Source: Tubulanus polymorphus (taxonomy: Eukaryota; Nemertea; Palaeonemertea; Tubulaniformes; Tubulanidae). From it: DNA of 64,000 nt. The position numbers and the translations under genes were made by a program. Of the stretch, positions 22,121 through 35,999 are shown one piece after another. The DNA lies in the NCBI RefSeq assembly GCF_964204645.1, contig NC_134029.1, forward strand, positions 4,783,001-4,847,000. The letters run 5' to 3'. Below the pieces are notes generated by a model. The model had not been told where the DNA came from. It searched no databases and saw only the letters and a list, made by a program, of their open reading frames with translations. Every line of letters begins with the position of its first letter. The first letter of the stretch is position 1.

Positions 22121-25060
22121 ATTGTACCTTTGCTGTTACCTTCTTTTTGTTGGACTATGTGTCAATGATAATAAATAACCTTCGAAAACGTATATCAGTT
22201 TATTCATTAGAGGGGTGCTTAATCTTCGGCACTGTGTCAGTCATTCTTTCAACGCTTGAATATTGTTTTATTATAAGTCATATGTCATAATGTCGAATGT
22301 CTTTTTATCGTGCGTGAAAAACAGGTGGCATTGAAATTTGCGATAAAGAAGTTCGATTGTAAAAAGGAAGGCAGCACCAGTTCGCCTATAGAACCTATAG
22401 ATTCGATCACAAATAAAACGATTGTGTTGTGCCACAAACGCTGCCAAATTTGATTCATCGCGCATACTTAATTTTCATTCACTGCTTCCAAAATTCAATG
22501 AAAAATACACATCAAGTTTGAGCTCGTCTAGAGATTTAAATACCTGTTTGCAGAGTATAGTGTATCGAGGATCTTCGGTAATTTGTCATCCGTACATTGT
22601 AGATATTGTACCTGTTGAGACGTCAAAATGCCCGATATTGTGCTACGCCTTTGGACAATCCGTATGACTGAGAAAAATGAAATAGAAACAAATCTGTTAT
22701 ACCAGGAACGTGAGGAAGCAAATTAGAAAATCGACTCTAACGGTTCCAGAAATCTTGACCAAGTTTACAGTTGGTTAAATCTAGCTGTGACTTCGAGATT
22801 TAGTCTAGAACCGTGGAACCAGCCGACGAATATCATTAACTAGATAAATTTGTTTTCATTCATATCGGGATAGCATGCTGATAGAATACAAATTGAGAAA
22901 ATTATCATTACCTGGGAACATTTTAGCAGCTCCTGCGTCCTGCGCGGTTATTTCACTGATACTGTTCTTTGTACTCTGTCGTAGTTCCCTATCGTGTTCG
23001 TCGGTTAATTACCTGAAATTCCATCTTTGTATTCGAATTTTCTCATCAAACACATCCCCGGAACTGTAATAGAACACACCGGAAGTCGACAATGTGGCGG
23101 GAAATTGTATTTAGAGCGTTGCCATGGTTTCTAACCGGAAGATACAAGACAAACACTGCGCGGAATTTCATATGTTTGCGAAACATATTGAATTATCCGA
23201 TTAGCGATTTATTTTCTGATTGATTCATTCCTGGAAATGTGTTATGGAAATGCATAATTTGCATGAGGATGATCGCGGGTATACTCTACTGATTCGCCAT
23301 CTGTCGGTTAAATCGAATGAAATTCATCGTGCCGTTGGTTAATATAATTTGATTAATCAAAGTTATACCGCCGTCTTTACGGAGATCACTCGTAAACCCT
23401 CGACGTGATGGATATAGATTTGATGCTCTTATCGTAATTAGTACCTAATACGATTAATTAACAGATAATCGACTGATCCCTAGAGGGCGCTTCACGAGTT
23501 TAGACATTCAATTGCTCGCTTACGAACTCATTAGTGCGTAAACACTTAGCCCCCGGTCTGTGGCCCTTTCCTCGACGATAATCTAATAAATCACCGATAA
23601 TTCAGAAGTGATTTCTCTCTAACGATTTGTAGTTGATCGTATTGAATACGGTTACGCGCTGTATTTCACTGTCGCTGAGGACAGTGTCGTTTCAAAGCTG
23701 ATCCGTGTATTATAGAGTAACCAAAATGTCAAGTTATGCGTATCTTCGGCCCCAGAGTAGCACTACATCATTAAGTAGAGGACTTATGTTCTATTCCGAT
23801 CTAATCTAGAAGCTTTTACATCGTTTCGTAGTAGTAGTCCTTGCTCACACGCGAATCCAATTGAAGGTCGCCGATCACCTCTTCGTGGTGGGTAGGTCAG
23901 CGGTCACCTTGGAGTTACTCCAAGCTGTCACCAAGGCCACGTCATTTTCAATCCTCCCCTCCTGAGCGCAGAGACAATGTCAGAATAGGTTCAAAATAAC
24001 TGTCAAAATACACTAATAATTTCATGTAATTTTTTCACCCTTAACCCGCTTAGCTTCGAAACCCCGATTTCATTTAATCATGCAAGGTATCATAAGCTAG
24101 TTGTTACGCAATTGCACCTTTGTCAGAATATCATACGTAGGTCTTCGTACGTAATTCAAGCAAAAATGCTGATTTTGAAAATAACGATATACTTATAAAT
24201 CAAAAATCTTATCGACTCAGTGACCGTGCGATCAGTTTTGCAATTATATCTTGGAATTTAGATTGTACGGAAAACCCCGATTATGGCGCGTGGCAGCTGT
24301 TCCCGCGTACGGAGAGAGAAATGTGATTTTTCTGTACCGATCACCGTTCGACGAACGTCACTTTGTTTTTGAATAGATTTCGACGATATGAAAAACCGGT
24401 TTAAAGGGATATAAAACTGTTATCGAAGCGTCAACAGCTGCCGTCATTTTATGCGATTAATATACACGGTAGAAAAATAGATGAAATTTCGACTTGTTCG
24501 CGTTCGAAAGAAGCAACCGCATTTGCGTAATACACATCAGAGGTTGCACGGTGCAGCGAGGGAGCAAAAATGTCATTTCGTCAAGTCATACATTTGTAAA
24601 TCCGATAGCTTCGGTTCGAGGTGATATTGTTGGAAAGAGTAGACTTTTTACGAATTTTAGAAGCGAATTGAAACGAAAATAACTGACACGCAGAAATACT
24701 GGACGCGTTCATGTGCTGGTGGTGATTTAATATTCAAGGCTGATATAAAATACGTTCGCTTCATTAGATGCGGATAAGATTAAATTAACGTTTTATTCGT
24801 TTGGGAGTGAATTGGAATTTTATGGTTTTTGACCAAATCGGTTTCAGACGTGTATCATAAATTACTCTATTGCGTATTGCTGCTTATTGAGATAAAACGA
24901 GGCTCGTTTTGCATCGGCACAATTGCATTCGATTGCTCCCGATCGGAGCGAGCTGGCACTGCTGCAACTGTTCAAAAAATGTCAATCAGGTCACGCAGCC
25001 ATAAGCATCAGTTACGCAGTGACCACACCATATTGGGCGGTCAAACACTGGTATTACACA
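22121..25060. other. Stretch with no recognisable gene
   Basis: Only short open frames on both strands, with no recognisable motif and no convincing exon structure. This region would contain the promoter side of the most distal CNBD2-like first exon and perhaps further, unrecognised first exons. No structured RNA or repeat was identified. Confidence 0.4.
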
Positions 25061-25692
25061 TTAAAGGGGAATTGCAATGAACAATTTTTTGTATATATAT
25101 CTGTTAGAAACCTTTATAAATACATTTTCAAAACAGCAGAAAAACATTTCATCTAATACTTTATCCAAAAAAGAGTGTTTTGTAGAGTGCCTGGCCGCCG
25201 CCGTTTCTCCACGTAGCAGACGCTTTTCTCTCTCGGCTGTGACGTATTTCGGCCCACTGCGATACGTGTTACTGCTGCTAATTATAGTGTTTTCACCAAT
25301 AATAGTTCTAAACTGCAGCATAATGCCACATCAGCAATTATTTGGATATGTTTCACACAGTGACTGGATAAATAAAAGTAAAGACCCCACTGGCAGCCCA
25401 GCAGGAGTATTTTAATCGCAATTTTCAACTGAGATCTTCGATGAGTGTATCTATTTGTGTACACACTGGAGTGTGTGATGGGCCGGGATAGGTCATCTGT
25501 TTGCATGCCTCACTTTGGAATTCAAATATGGCGGCTCTCATCTGCCGTAAAATCTGATGATAACAGTATAAAAATTTTTTGTATACAAGTTAATAAGGAA
25601 GAATTGAAAATTTCAACTAGCATTATGCTAAACAACAACAGGAGTAGAAATGAATGGCCAATTATAATTTTTTGACTGCAGTTCCCCTTTAA
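25061..25692. mobile_element. TTAA-flanked MITE-like element (piggyBac type)
   Basis: A 624-bp body (25065-25688) is bounded on each side by TTAA (25061-25064 and 25689-25692), the target site of piggyBac-type elements. The terminal inverted repeats read AGGGGAATTGCAATGAA on the left and AGGGGAACTGCAGTCAA on the opposite strand at the right, 14 of 17 identical. The interior is AT-rich. One 112-codon plus-strand frame (25077-25415) has no transposase motif, so the element is probably non-autonomous. Confidence 0.65.
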
Positions 25693-28600
25693 CGAGGTCC
25701 ATGCTCTCTTACTGGTGTCATACAAAATAAACCTTTTGCGCAGCCTAATCGGTTAGGTGTAAAATATTATATCCGTATCATTATCACCCCAGAATCCGTA
25801 CATCACTGCAACATCGGTTCCTAAAGCTTGACTCATTTAGATACGTGTTCATTCTTTATCTTTAAAGACTACGTTCATTTTTGTGCATTCATCACGGAAA
25901 CAATTAAGCGGAATGATTTTTCTTCGTAAATATCCTTCAGTTAGATACATTTCCTTTTCTTCTGACCTTTATATCATACGTAGTCTTCAGCTAGAAGGCG
26001 CCTGTCGCATGTCTTGTCTTTAAACGCATAAATACAATATATGGATTAACGTTGCTTTAAGGCTGGAAAGAAGAAAACCGTATATTTTTACAGCAGTTCG
26101 TGCGCCTTTGGTTATTTGTCGGCAAAAGAATACTTTTCACGATTTCTTTCACAAAATCTTACCGCCTAGATTTCACGGGTGAAGATTCAACATCACTCTC
26201 ATGAGCACAATGAACTAATGGCTCGGAACCTGCAGGTTAAATATGACGTACGACTTTTCTATCCCTCAAGTTATGATTTTGCTGGGCCATACTCCGTCCA
26301 GCATTTTTCTAAAAATCCTAAGGCCATTTTTATGGCATAAACGACAAATAGATCTATTAGAACACCATTTTCCACCGCGATTGTTTTTATGTGTGATGTT
26401 AAAAGATGATGTCGGCAGTGGAAAAAGATAATAAATGTTTATTTTCATTTTCATATCCATTCAAATGAGGTGGTGGTGGGAAAAAATAAAATTGAAATTT
26501 ATACCTAGAATCGGAAATTTCAGCGGCGGTTCCGTACTCAAACCAATGATAAAAAATGACCTAACGGTAACAAGAACCAGTTCCACAATTATAAACTAGA
26601 TTTCTGAAATACTAAAAGGGAACATAACAATTAAACTGTAAATGTGATTGAATAAGTTTTCGCAATTTCAAATCGGTCAATCCGATCAAACTCTATTCAA
26701 TTTAGGAACTTGGGCTTCGATTTTCATATATATCGATTATACCGAATGCGCCGATATGGCTGTACGCGAAGTAGCACCAACAGAACCACTGATCGGATAC
26801 ATGATATTACCAGATGCCTACTTGGCCTGGATCGAGAATGCGCCACGGTCGCTCGATTATCCACGTATTTCATGTAATTATCGCCTATTCGTGCCGAGAT
26901 TACGCGCTTTTCACGCTTTAGGATTGTAGTTTTCGCGTGAAAATCCGTCGACCTTCTTCGAATGTCGATCTTTTAATGTTCAGCTTACTTACGTAATCGG
27001 CGCGAGTGTATTCGCCCGTACTCGTTTTTGCAGGAGCGCCAGTTCGTGTTCGAATCCCGTTATTGTTTCGTTCGCTTCGCTTCCGAGACCGCTACGGTTT
27101 TGTAAAATTTAGTATATATCCTTCGCGTAGTATTTTCTTTTGATATTTCACACGTTTTTCTTCAAACGCATCACATTCGAACAAGCAGCAAATAAATACA
27201 TACATACGATTGTTCGGGATATTTTCGATACGCACGGAGTGGACTGCGCATATTCTACAGACTACCGGATAGATAGATACATCCAGAGGCCGAAGGTAAG
27301 ATTATAGCGATAGTTATAACTATTCCATCGAAACATATCGCTAGATAATTTGTTTAGATATTCAAAACGCATCTGATTCTTTTTTTGTATCAAATTGATG
27401 ATGGAATTTTTTTTTAATGGTTACGAATATCATTGATTCAGTCAATGCTTTGATGCACCACGCAGCCATATTAGTATAAAATCGTGGAAATAATTCCACA
27501 TGAAATATTTTTCGTTTTCTTTTAAGGTTTATTAACTGATTGTTTGTTAACAGAGACTTTATCAATTCCACGCAATCATTGTAGCCGACAACTCGGTGCA
27601 TTAGTGGCATTGACCCTCACGGCTGTCTTCAGTTGTCGACATTGTTTCATTAAATCTAATTTCTTTGTAATGGCACCTTTATTGGATTTGCGTATAATTT
27701 CCGTCGCAAACGCGCGCTCCATCCACTAAATGTGAAACGCCAACACAAATGAAGGGGTTTGATTTTTTTCGTAGAACAGCGATCTAAAACCTCAGACCCA
27801 ATTCAATATTGTCGATCCTGACGCCAGTGTCATAGTTCTCAGATAAAATAACTCAAGATTAAACCTTGATTGTCCGTTTTATATCGGCTGGGTTCTGGGA
27901 TTTAAGAAAAAAGTATTTCATTGAAATAACGTGTAAATATGAGCTTAACATCCGATCATAATATGCTGTTCATTCATATGATTTCCGAATATTCAAATAT
28001 GGACAAACGTATATATCAATAATCAATATCTAAAACTCTTCATCTATACGTATATAAACTATGTGTTATGATAATAACAAGAGGTGTTCAAAACAAAGCC
28101 ACCAGGACACGTAAACCGATAACCTTGACCTCGTTTCAGATATGAAGATACAAAATCTGATAATATACAGATAATGAGCAATCTTAAATTCTTTTTGCGC
28201 TGAAAAGATGTGACATGAATTCATATTCATCGTTGAAGGGCATTATATAGAGGACGTGTGATATTTGGCGTTGATAAAGTGAAGTATGCAAGTCACATCG
28301 GGTTAATCATTGTCAAAGGACAGATTCGTTATTACTCCTTTGTCTTATATACATATGTTTCTCGCGTGATATCACTTGCGTCGTATTCAACTCCGCCGCG
28401 CTGAAATGTTACCTTCCAACCGTAATTGAGGACGAGTTTGCGTGTCTCATCCATAAAATGTGTCCTCTATTATCCGCGATGACGGGCCTCCAGGGCTCTG
28501 AAATCATTTCAGAAATATTGCCTTAATGCTTTATAAAGAGATAAAATTGATTGCAACGCATGAAATATTTAGTGCCGTAACGACATCACAGATATGTTTT

Positions 28601-31600
28601 ATAGAGACGGGGTGTTTATCCTTGCCCCACTCCATGAGTCATTGGACCAGCTTTATAGAACACTTCCAATCAAAGATGGAGTCCTCTGAATTCCCCTTAT
28701 GACATCATCTGATTGCCTAAAATGAGCTTCCAGAAAACGTGGTTGAAATTACTGTAGCTGTAACCGATAATTAGATATTTCAAAATGGATTAGAATTGCG
28801 ATCTTTTGGCGCGCGTTTAGATTGTCCGGTCCTTGATTTCACATTCATCACTGTTCTCAGTTGTTGCGTTCGAAAAACCCGATAATCACCTGCGAAAATC
28901 TGCGTTTCATTTCCTTTAAAATGATTTAAAAGTTACATTTTTCAAGCAAGGCACTGCAGAGCTAATTGATATTCAATCAAAACTTATGTTTCAAAAAGAG
29001 CGAAAATTATCGCAACAATGGGGACCTCGAGGGACGACGACAAAATGGCACCTAGAAGCTAGAAATTTGTTATTGTTGTCGTAAAGGTTTAGAAGACAGC
29101 CATGTTTTATAGGGTTTCAGAACAAATAATTCAGCAATTTGAAGCTGTCAAGGAGGGCTCTAGAAAATCATTTTCCGTGATAGGAAACGCTATTCGTTTC
29201 GTATTTTTTATAAGTCTATTTCAGCGGCGTTTATACTTGAGAATTGCACAGTAAACATCTCGTTTTACTGCAATGTTTGTATTTGTTTCTCGTACGAAAC
29301 CGAATCGCTGGACGATGTAATTTTCAGCTTCACCGATCAACCGCACACAAAGCCGCATCAGACATCGCTGCTGCTGATAACGCGTTTCGAAAACATCCAT
29401 TTTACGCCGATTAACAAGCATAAAAGAATGATGAAAATAGGGTCAAAAATCGTTTGAAAATCAGAAACAAAAAATGGATTTCCATTCAGGTTTTTTCACG
29501 ATATTTGATTAAGAAGTTTTTCGTTGTAAAAAAAAAACGTCGACATCTTGAAAAGTAGTATATTGCGATGTTAATGAATTATCCATCGCTGATTTCTGAA
29601 TTATCGATTTTAGTTTATGTTCCTTTGTGGAACTTTGAAAAGAAATTTACAAATTTTTGTATTGCTCTTAATTCATCTAGTTTTACAGTGGTATATAATC
29701 ATTAGTTTTTCGCCAAGCCCACAACATAACAAATTCCAAATGTATATTGCCTGTCTAAAAGCTGTGTAGTTTCAGCCAATATTTTTGATTCATTCATCGG
29801 AATCGTGAATGCGGATTATATAGGTACGTTTTCATATCGAAAAACCACTTGCTGAAAAAGATAACCATGTAGCGTTTCATGAGCTTAGGGCAAGTTGGCA
29901 AAGTCTTGGCAGCTGTTTTCTGTTATTTTGATGTAATTTTTACCAATGGTATTGAATCAAAACCAGCTACACGGGTTAACAACGCGCTCGAAAGTATTTT
30001 CAAAACGGAGGAGCTTAGACCCATCATTCCCTTATCGCAGAGCTTTCGATTAGCCGCGCAGCGATCCGGGCGCCGGCATATTTTCATGTTTTTTTTATGG
30101 ATTGACGTTCGCTGATAAAGTGACACAAAATATAATCGAACGAACGCTCGGTATAAGGACGATGTGTATGATGATGTATGGGTCACTTATTGGTCAGAGA
30201 TGACCACAAATATAGCGCTGGACACTCAGTCACTCATAGAAGCGAATAGTTCAGAACGCTCGCATCATCAGTAGTTATGCACAAGATCGCTAATTCAGTT
30301 GTTTAGCATAGCATATAGGTTGAATGATTGCAGGAATTCGAAACCAATGAAAAAAAACTCATATCGTTGTTCACCATGGATTATGCCTGGAAAGCTGGTG
30401 CTATTATTTCAATCTTTATTATTCAGCAGCGCGAATATCTGAATTTTCTATAAGCGTCTGTCGGCGGGATCTCATATCTGGACATCTCGCAAAATAGACA
30501 AGCAAATCGGAATTCGATTCTGGGTTTTGTCGTTTTAAATCGGTTAAGTTGATCTACGTCAAAGCATAGAATTTAAATTTGAATAGAAGCAAATATCATT
30601 ATGTATACAGTACAATTCTTCAAAATTTCAAATCTTGTTTGTAATTTGCTTGAAAGCGATACCGCTCTATCAATAGACAGGCATAACCATCAGGGCTATC
30701 AATTTCGGGTGTAGGACAAGTCGTTCGAAAGAAAGCTATGCATTCTAAATTTTAAGAATCGGCAGAAGGGTACTTCAGATGAACGACCTGCTAGAAAATC
30801 GGCTTCTTGACGGCAGCACCATCGATTCTACTAGCCGCCCACACAAAAATCGCTCTCATCCGGTGATAAGATTTAGTTCATTTCAAATCAATTGAGCTCC
30901 AGAGACCTGTAGCTTCAGTTTCAACCACGTCACCTCTTCGCCGAGGAGCACATTGCTACCATTCCAATGTAAATTAAAGTCACTGCAGTCTATCTACAAC
31001 GGGCCCGAAAATGTTGTAATCTAACAGCTGCCGCGCCGAGGACTTTACTGAAATCAAACAGAAATCTAATTTCCGCGCATTGACATTATGTTCACTTGTG
31101 TACAGTGTTGAAAGTGATACAATAATTGATTGAAACTAACTAAAGCTGGTTATACACACTTCTCGTCAGCATCAATAAAAATCCTACAACCAGACTCAAT
31201 ATTTCAGACTAACGTTTACAGCTATATCTTATTGAGATTCATTTGACATTTGAAATAGCATTCCTGGGCATAACTAGTTCGACTTACTGGACCCTCGTTT
31301 CCTAGACAGCATTATCGACCTTTTACTCAATCAATTTCTGATCGAATGAATTCGTATTGAACGCTTTTTTTTCTCCATTCGCTCAATTCTCTATTCAAAT
31401 GAACAATTTTTAATCCTTATTACGTTTTGATTAATCTTTGTAAAGTCTTCGAATAAAACCTGTTTCAAGTCGACGTGTATTAATCCGTTGTTTCCAGATC
31501 GACTGCCGATTTCCCAAAACGTCAAATCAATCAAAGGTTAAATGAAGATAGGGGAAGTCGCTCCGTGTAATGCACCGATGGGCCTTTTTCGATCGAATAC

Positions 31601-34600
31601 AAAAAAAAACCGATTGTCGGAGATAACACCGGTTTGCGTGTGTCGTGGCTGGGGGGCTGAAAATGACATCAGATTGTAATAACGTCGTGATATATAAATC
31701 CTCAGTTGATTACCTAGTTTTATCGGTATCTGTAATTGTGATAAACCGATCACAGAGTTTCCACTGCGCCAACGACAGTGTACAATCAATGTCGCTACCG
31801 TTATATAAACAACTCGTATATCCGCCTAAATCGCCGACCGAATCCGTAAAAACACGAATATAGGATTTAGATGAAATAAGATTTTTCGATTTTTGCTACG
31901 CGTCAGTGTTGAGACATTTGTAATCGATCGTTTCGTCGCATAGACTCTAGACCAGGATTTTGAAAAAAATATTGTTCTTCATCATTATCTATGTATAGGG
32001 GTGAATTCCGACTGTTTTGGTCGCTATTTTCTGATTCGTGAAGACCATCGCAAAAACTACAAAAAAACAACGAATTTGGGTCAATACGAATAGAAAACGA
32101 ATTCTCTGAACGCCGATGACGTGATAGCTGCTGTAGACGTTGATATTAACTGTGACAGTGTGGCGGTTGTCAATTATAAAAGCAACTCGCTGATGATTTT
32201 GCGAGTGTCGTCTGCAGCGATTGAAAGCAGTTCAATCTATGAGAATGTTTGAAGAGGCGCAAAATTGCTCGCCGTTCGCACTCGTCCATTTAAAGTGACG
32301 CGAAGTTGTCGCGAAATTATGCACAACTGCAAATTAACGAGCCGAACCCGCCCGAAAGAAATCACGTTGAGAAACTTGTCGGACAGCAACTTTTCCATCC
32401 AGACTTTTGATGTAGGAATCGTGGAATTGAAGATTGTTTGACCTTACGAATGTTAATCAAGGCATTGAATAATATCGTTCTGGTATGATGATTCTTAGCC
32501 ATTCGGGATTCAGGAAGTGTCGTCCATCAACGTTGAATTCATTATTTCAACCCAATATTTGCTACAATATTGCGAAGTTGTCTAATCATAATCTATGGCC
32601 TATGTTCTATTCTTCGTCGCTTATCTGAATCCAGATTCAGATAAATGATATTGTAAGTTTAATTGTTTGAAGTTTCGCAAATTAAAGTCAAATTTCGCTC
32701 TTTATAATATTAGAATTCCAAAACATTCTAAGGCCTTTTCAATCATTATTGTAGCGCGAAGTTTTTGAAGAAAAAAATTCGAATGGAACAGGGAGGAAAA
32801 TTGTTTTTTGTTGTTTGTTTTTTGATCCACATAAATCTGGGAAGGACTTTAGAAATTAGTGAAAATTAATACAAATGATAGGAGGAAATTAGTTCGGAAA
32901 TTAAGACGGAAATATCGAGGAATTCTTTTTTTGTTATGACGAAAACAAGCCGGATGACTAGACTTAGACAGAGCATTTTTAGTTTGGTGTTTTTTTTCTC
33001 AATTCTGGGCAGGGGATCCGTACTGAAAAATTCAAAAAGTAATTAAAGAGGCCTGTGTAGAATGTTGTTAGTGCGCAGTCAAAGATCAGCCTCGGATATG
33101 AAAGAAACGAACTATAAATGGACATGGCTTTGTTCAAAGTACGGGTTTGGAGTTCGCCATCCGTTCATCGCGCTCACGGCTGGTAGTCGTGATCGCTGCA
33201 TCCGGCGAAACGCGCCGCCAAAATGACGCGTAAAATACCGCAGTGAAAACAATAAGTGACGTGTCAGAAATTTCTCATTAACGCATATTGCTCGTATTAT
33301 ACCTAGCGGCTACTGATGACAGGGGCTGAGACTAATGAGTCATTCGTAGCGGAGGAAAACATCGTTAAGACGCCTTATTAATTACGTGTGAACAGGTCAA
33401 GGTCAGGACTTCGAATTCAAACCCGTCTAGGCGCATACATTGGGACACCCGCACCGCTTCTGTGGCAATCGAGGATTCCACGTACGGCAGGCGAGGATCC
33501 GCCAGATTCGCTAGTAGTTAAACGGTCTTCCGCGTGCGATTTCCTCTACTTTTCACTTCAAACTGAATGAACTTCAATTATTCATGAAAACTATACCGAT
33601 ATCTGAGTAGAAAATGAATTAATTGTATATTTAGTAGGTTTTGTATATTTACTATGGCCGAGTATTCATCACGCCATCTGGTGGGATAGTTGGTGTTGCG
33701 AGTTCCCAAATCAAATTCGCTTTATTGACCACTTTAAGTTTACAACGAACAAATCAGCGGAAACGTGTCAATAGAATACAAGATTCTCACAATCTCTTGT
33801 CGATCCTTCTATTCGTTAATACGACTGCGATTAAGCGCTCATATACTAGCGGTATTATATATAAGACAGTGTTGCGAACGATATAATCAATTTACATGAC
33901 ATTTATGCAACATTTATCAGGCCAAAGTTTATTGATCATTTGACTAAATTTACCATCGAGTATTATGGTCGTCGCATTGACCAACGCTAAGATAACTGGT
34001 AAATTACGTATCTACTGTGTGTGATTCTATATTATATATGTCATTCTGCCCTGACAGACGTCCATTCTTCGCGTGTAACTTAGGAATATATATATGTATA
34101 TCTATACTGCCACGCAGAAAAAAATAACTTACATCATCCGTCACTGAGATAAATGTTGATATCATTCGTTCCACAATTTTGAGTTGCATTCAACTCAGTC
34201 TTTGGTTCATTTTCAACTTCTTGATATTTGTGAATTGAACATTTGACCAAATAGAGTTAGCTAACGCACATTTCTAGCATTGGATCCGAGCTTTTAATTG
34301 AAATTAGATACGACATATAAAGGAATAAGTTAACTACACGTCTTTAATCTTGTTTACCTCAGTAGAACCGATATATAGAGGCAAAATGATTAATAACCGT
34401 ATATTCTATATATATCACGGCTGAAAAGATTGGTTTTGTCGAGAGCAGATCTCGAGACGCCGATGACTGCTGAAGTGGCTATATATAAATACATGATTCC
34501 TATCACGGGGAATGTCATATCCGGATAGAAAATAATGCTGTAGAGAATCCTATGCAGGCGTCACATTACTAGAGGCCTTAGAAGTTTAGCTCGGCTTAGT

Positions 34601-35913
34601 TAAGTGCGATGCGCGGATAACACAATCAGGAATAACGACTGGAAGACAACCTTCCCACGAGGCGGATTTTTGTCTGTTTCGAAAACGTAGTTATTATCAT
34701 ACTCAATTATAGATTATAGATTAGGCTTTCTCACCGAAAATAACTTTTTATTGTTTTTTTTTCTCATCGCGTGGTTGGGAGAAAGTGTGGCGGATTTGCA
34801 AACTATCTATTGCATTAAGAGACAGGTGATATAAATATAAGATCACGTATGGCTTCGATATCCGATTTGATTGAAGCCACCGTCATCATGTTTGTATCTA
34901 ACCGACCGAACATGATATTTGCTTCTGTCGATGCCGGCGTAAACTAGTCATTTTACTTTCTTGTTACCGGCGATATGTACATCTTTCCCACTGACAAGCA
35001 CATGACTGATTGAAGTACAGTGACCTTCTGACCATCGTTCCTCGTCGTTATCATAATATTCCGATGTATTCATTGTTTTTTGTTCCGTTTTCCGTTCGGT
35101 CCCTGTCACAAAAAAGAAGGTCGACGCGATGTTTATTCATAAGATAAAGTAGTCTGCATACATCGGAATGACATCCTTCCGCGAACTGACAAACGATACA
35201 TGCCGACGGAGAGACACTGTATTCGAGAAGAACCAGTGTAGGCTAAATGAACTTGAATATGCCAATATCTTCTAAGCTATTTTGAGTTTTGTTTGTTCCC
35301 ACCCAGGGATAGTATTGATGGATAGTTCGCGTGCATTGGCTGATCTAATTCGTTCATCGATTTGTAAAAAAAAAATTGTATATCAATCTTGTATTTTTAT
35401 TCGGGCTTTATATCACTCCAATCCGACAATAGTGTAGACAATATTGTCGATTTATGAACGGCAAGAAATAAGACATTTCAACGTACGCGCATACATCATT
35501 TTCGGTATAGCTCTGTCTTGTCACCTTAACATACGCGTTTCTCTGAGCGTCAGCGCCGATGTTTATCTAAATCTGACGTCGGTTTTTATACAAATATGGC
35601 TTTAAAATATTTTCTCTCTTTTTCTCTGGAGGCGCTAGCAGATTATATGACTGCGGGCTGACACTGCTGCATAAACAAATAAACTATACGACGACTCAAT
35701 ATAGAAAATATAACTCGGTGACGTCGTCGGTGTTTGTCACCTAGGTGATTTTTCAACGCGTGGTTTCTGCAAGAATGAACGACATAGATCTTAAACCAAG
35801 TGAAAAACAATTCGAAATCCACATTCGATATTTATTTTCGTTCGTTGGATGAGAAAATGACAAATTTTCGTATGAGAAATCGTTTAAATGTATTTTGTTT
35901 TATGTATTTGCAG
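25693..35913. other. Long stretch with no assigned gene
   Basis: No gene could be supported. Weak coding-like short frames are at 26648-26929 (+), 29221-29421 (-) and 29879-30115 (+; hydrophobic N-terminus followed by a soluble stretch). None has a recognisable domain or clear splice context. A 55-bp dispersed repeat is at 33446-33500. The remainder reads as AT-rich intergenic or intronic DNA between the minus-strand CNBD2-like gene and the plus-strand receptor gene. Confidence 0.4.
33446..33500. repeat. 55-bp dispersed repeat, copy 2
   Basis: Partner of 18491-18545, 45 of 55 identical without gaps. On the minus strand the sequence beyond it includes GGTTTGAATTCG (about 33410-33421), a loose match to a pol III B box, so a tRNA-derived SINE fragment is possible. 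I saw no clear A box or tail. Confidence 0.5.
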
Positions 35914-35996
35914 CGAAATGAAGGTGCGGTTGGTAATCGAGCGAATTTTTGGAGTGATCTGCACCGCATATCTGGTGTATTGTCAAAGTTATCATG
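35914..35996 (+). CDS. Signal-peptide first coding exon, probably of the acetylcholine-receptor-like gene
   Basis: A pyrimidine-rich acceptor (TTTTGTTTTATGTATTTGCAG, ending at 35913) is followed by four untranslated bases. ATG is at 35918 and the exon ends at the consensus donor ATG/GTAAGT in phase 1. It encodes 26 residues, MKVRLVIER then IFGVICTAYLVYCQSYH, a plausible signal peptide. Phase 1 is exactly what the receptor exon at 42257 requires (its first two bases complete the codon to Glu), giving ...SYH-EIEKHK.... Assignment to that gene rests on phase, strand and the signal-peptide logic over a 6.2-kb intron. It could instead belong to another secreted protein. Confidence 0.5.
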
Positions 35997-35999
35997 GTA

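Noticed and set aside
26648-26929. 93-codon plus-strand frame (...PLIGYMILPDAYLAWIENAP...)
   Set aside because: Starts without an ATG, has no recognisable family or clear acceptor; length is compatible with chance.
27030-27060. GTTCGAATCCC resembling a pol III B box / tRNA T-loop
   Set aside because: No A box, no cloverleaf and no acceptor stem could be drawn around it.
29221-29421. 66-codon minus-strand frame (MLVNRRKMDVFETRYQQQ...)
   Set aside because: Mildly coding-like, but no donor, acceptor or known motif.
29879-30115. Plus-strand frame with hydrophobic N-terminus (MSLGQVGKVLAAVFCYFDV...)
   Set aside because: Could be a small secreted peptide, but it has no homology I recognise, no splice context and no supporting neighbour.
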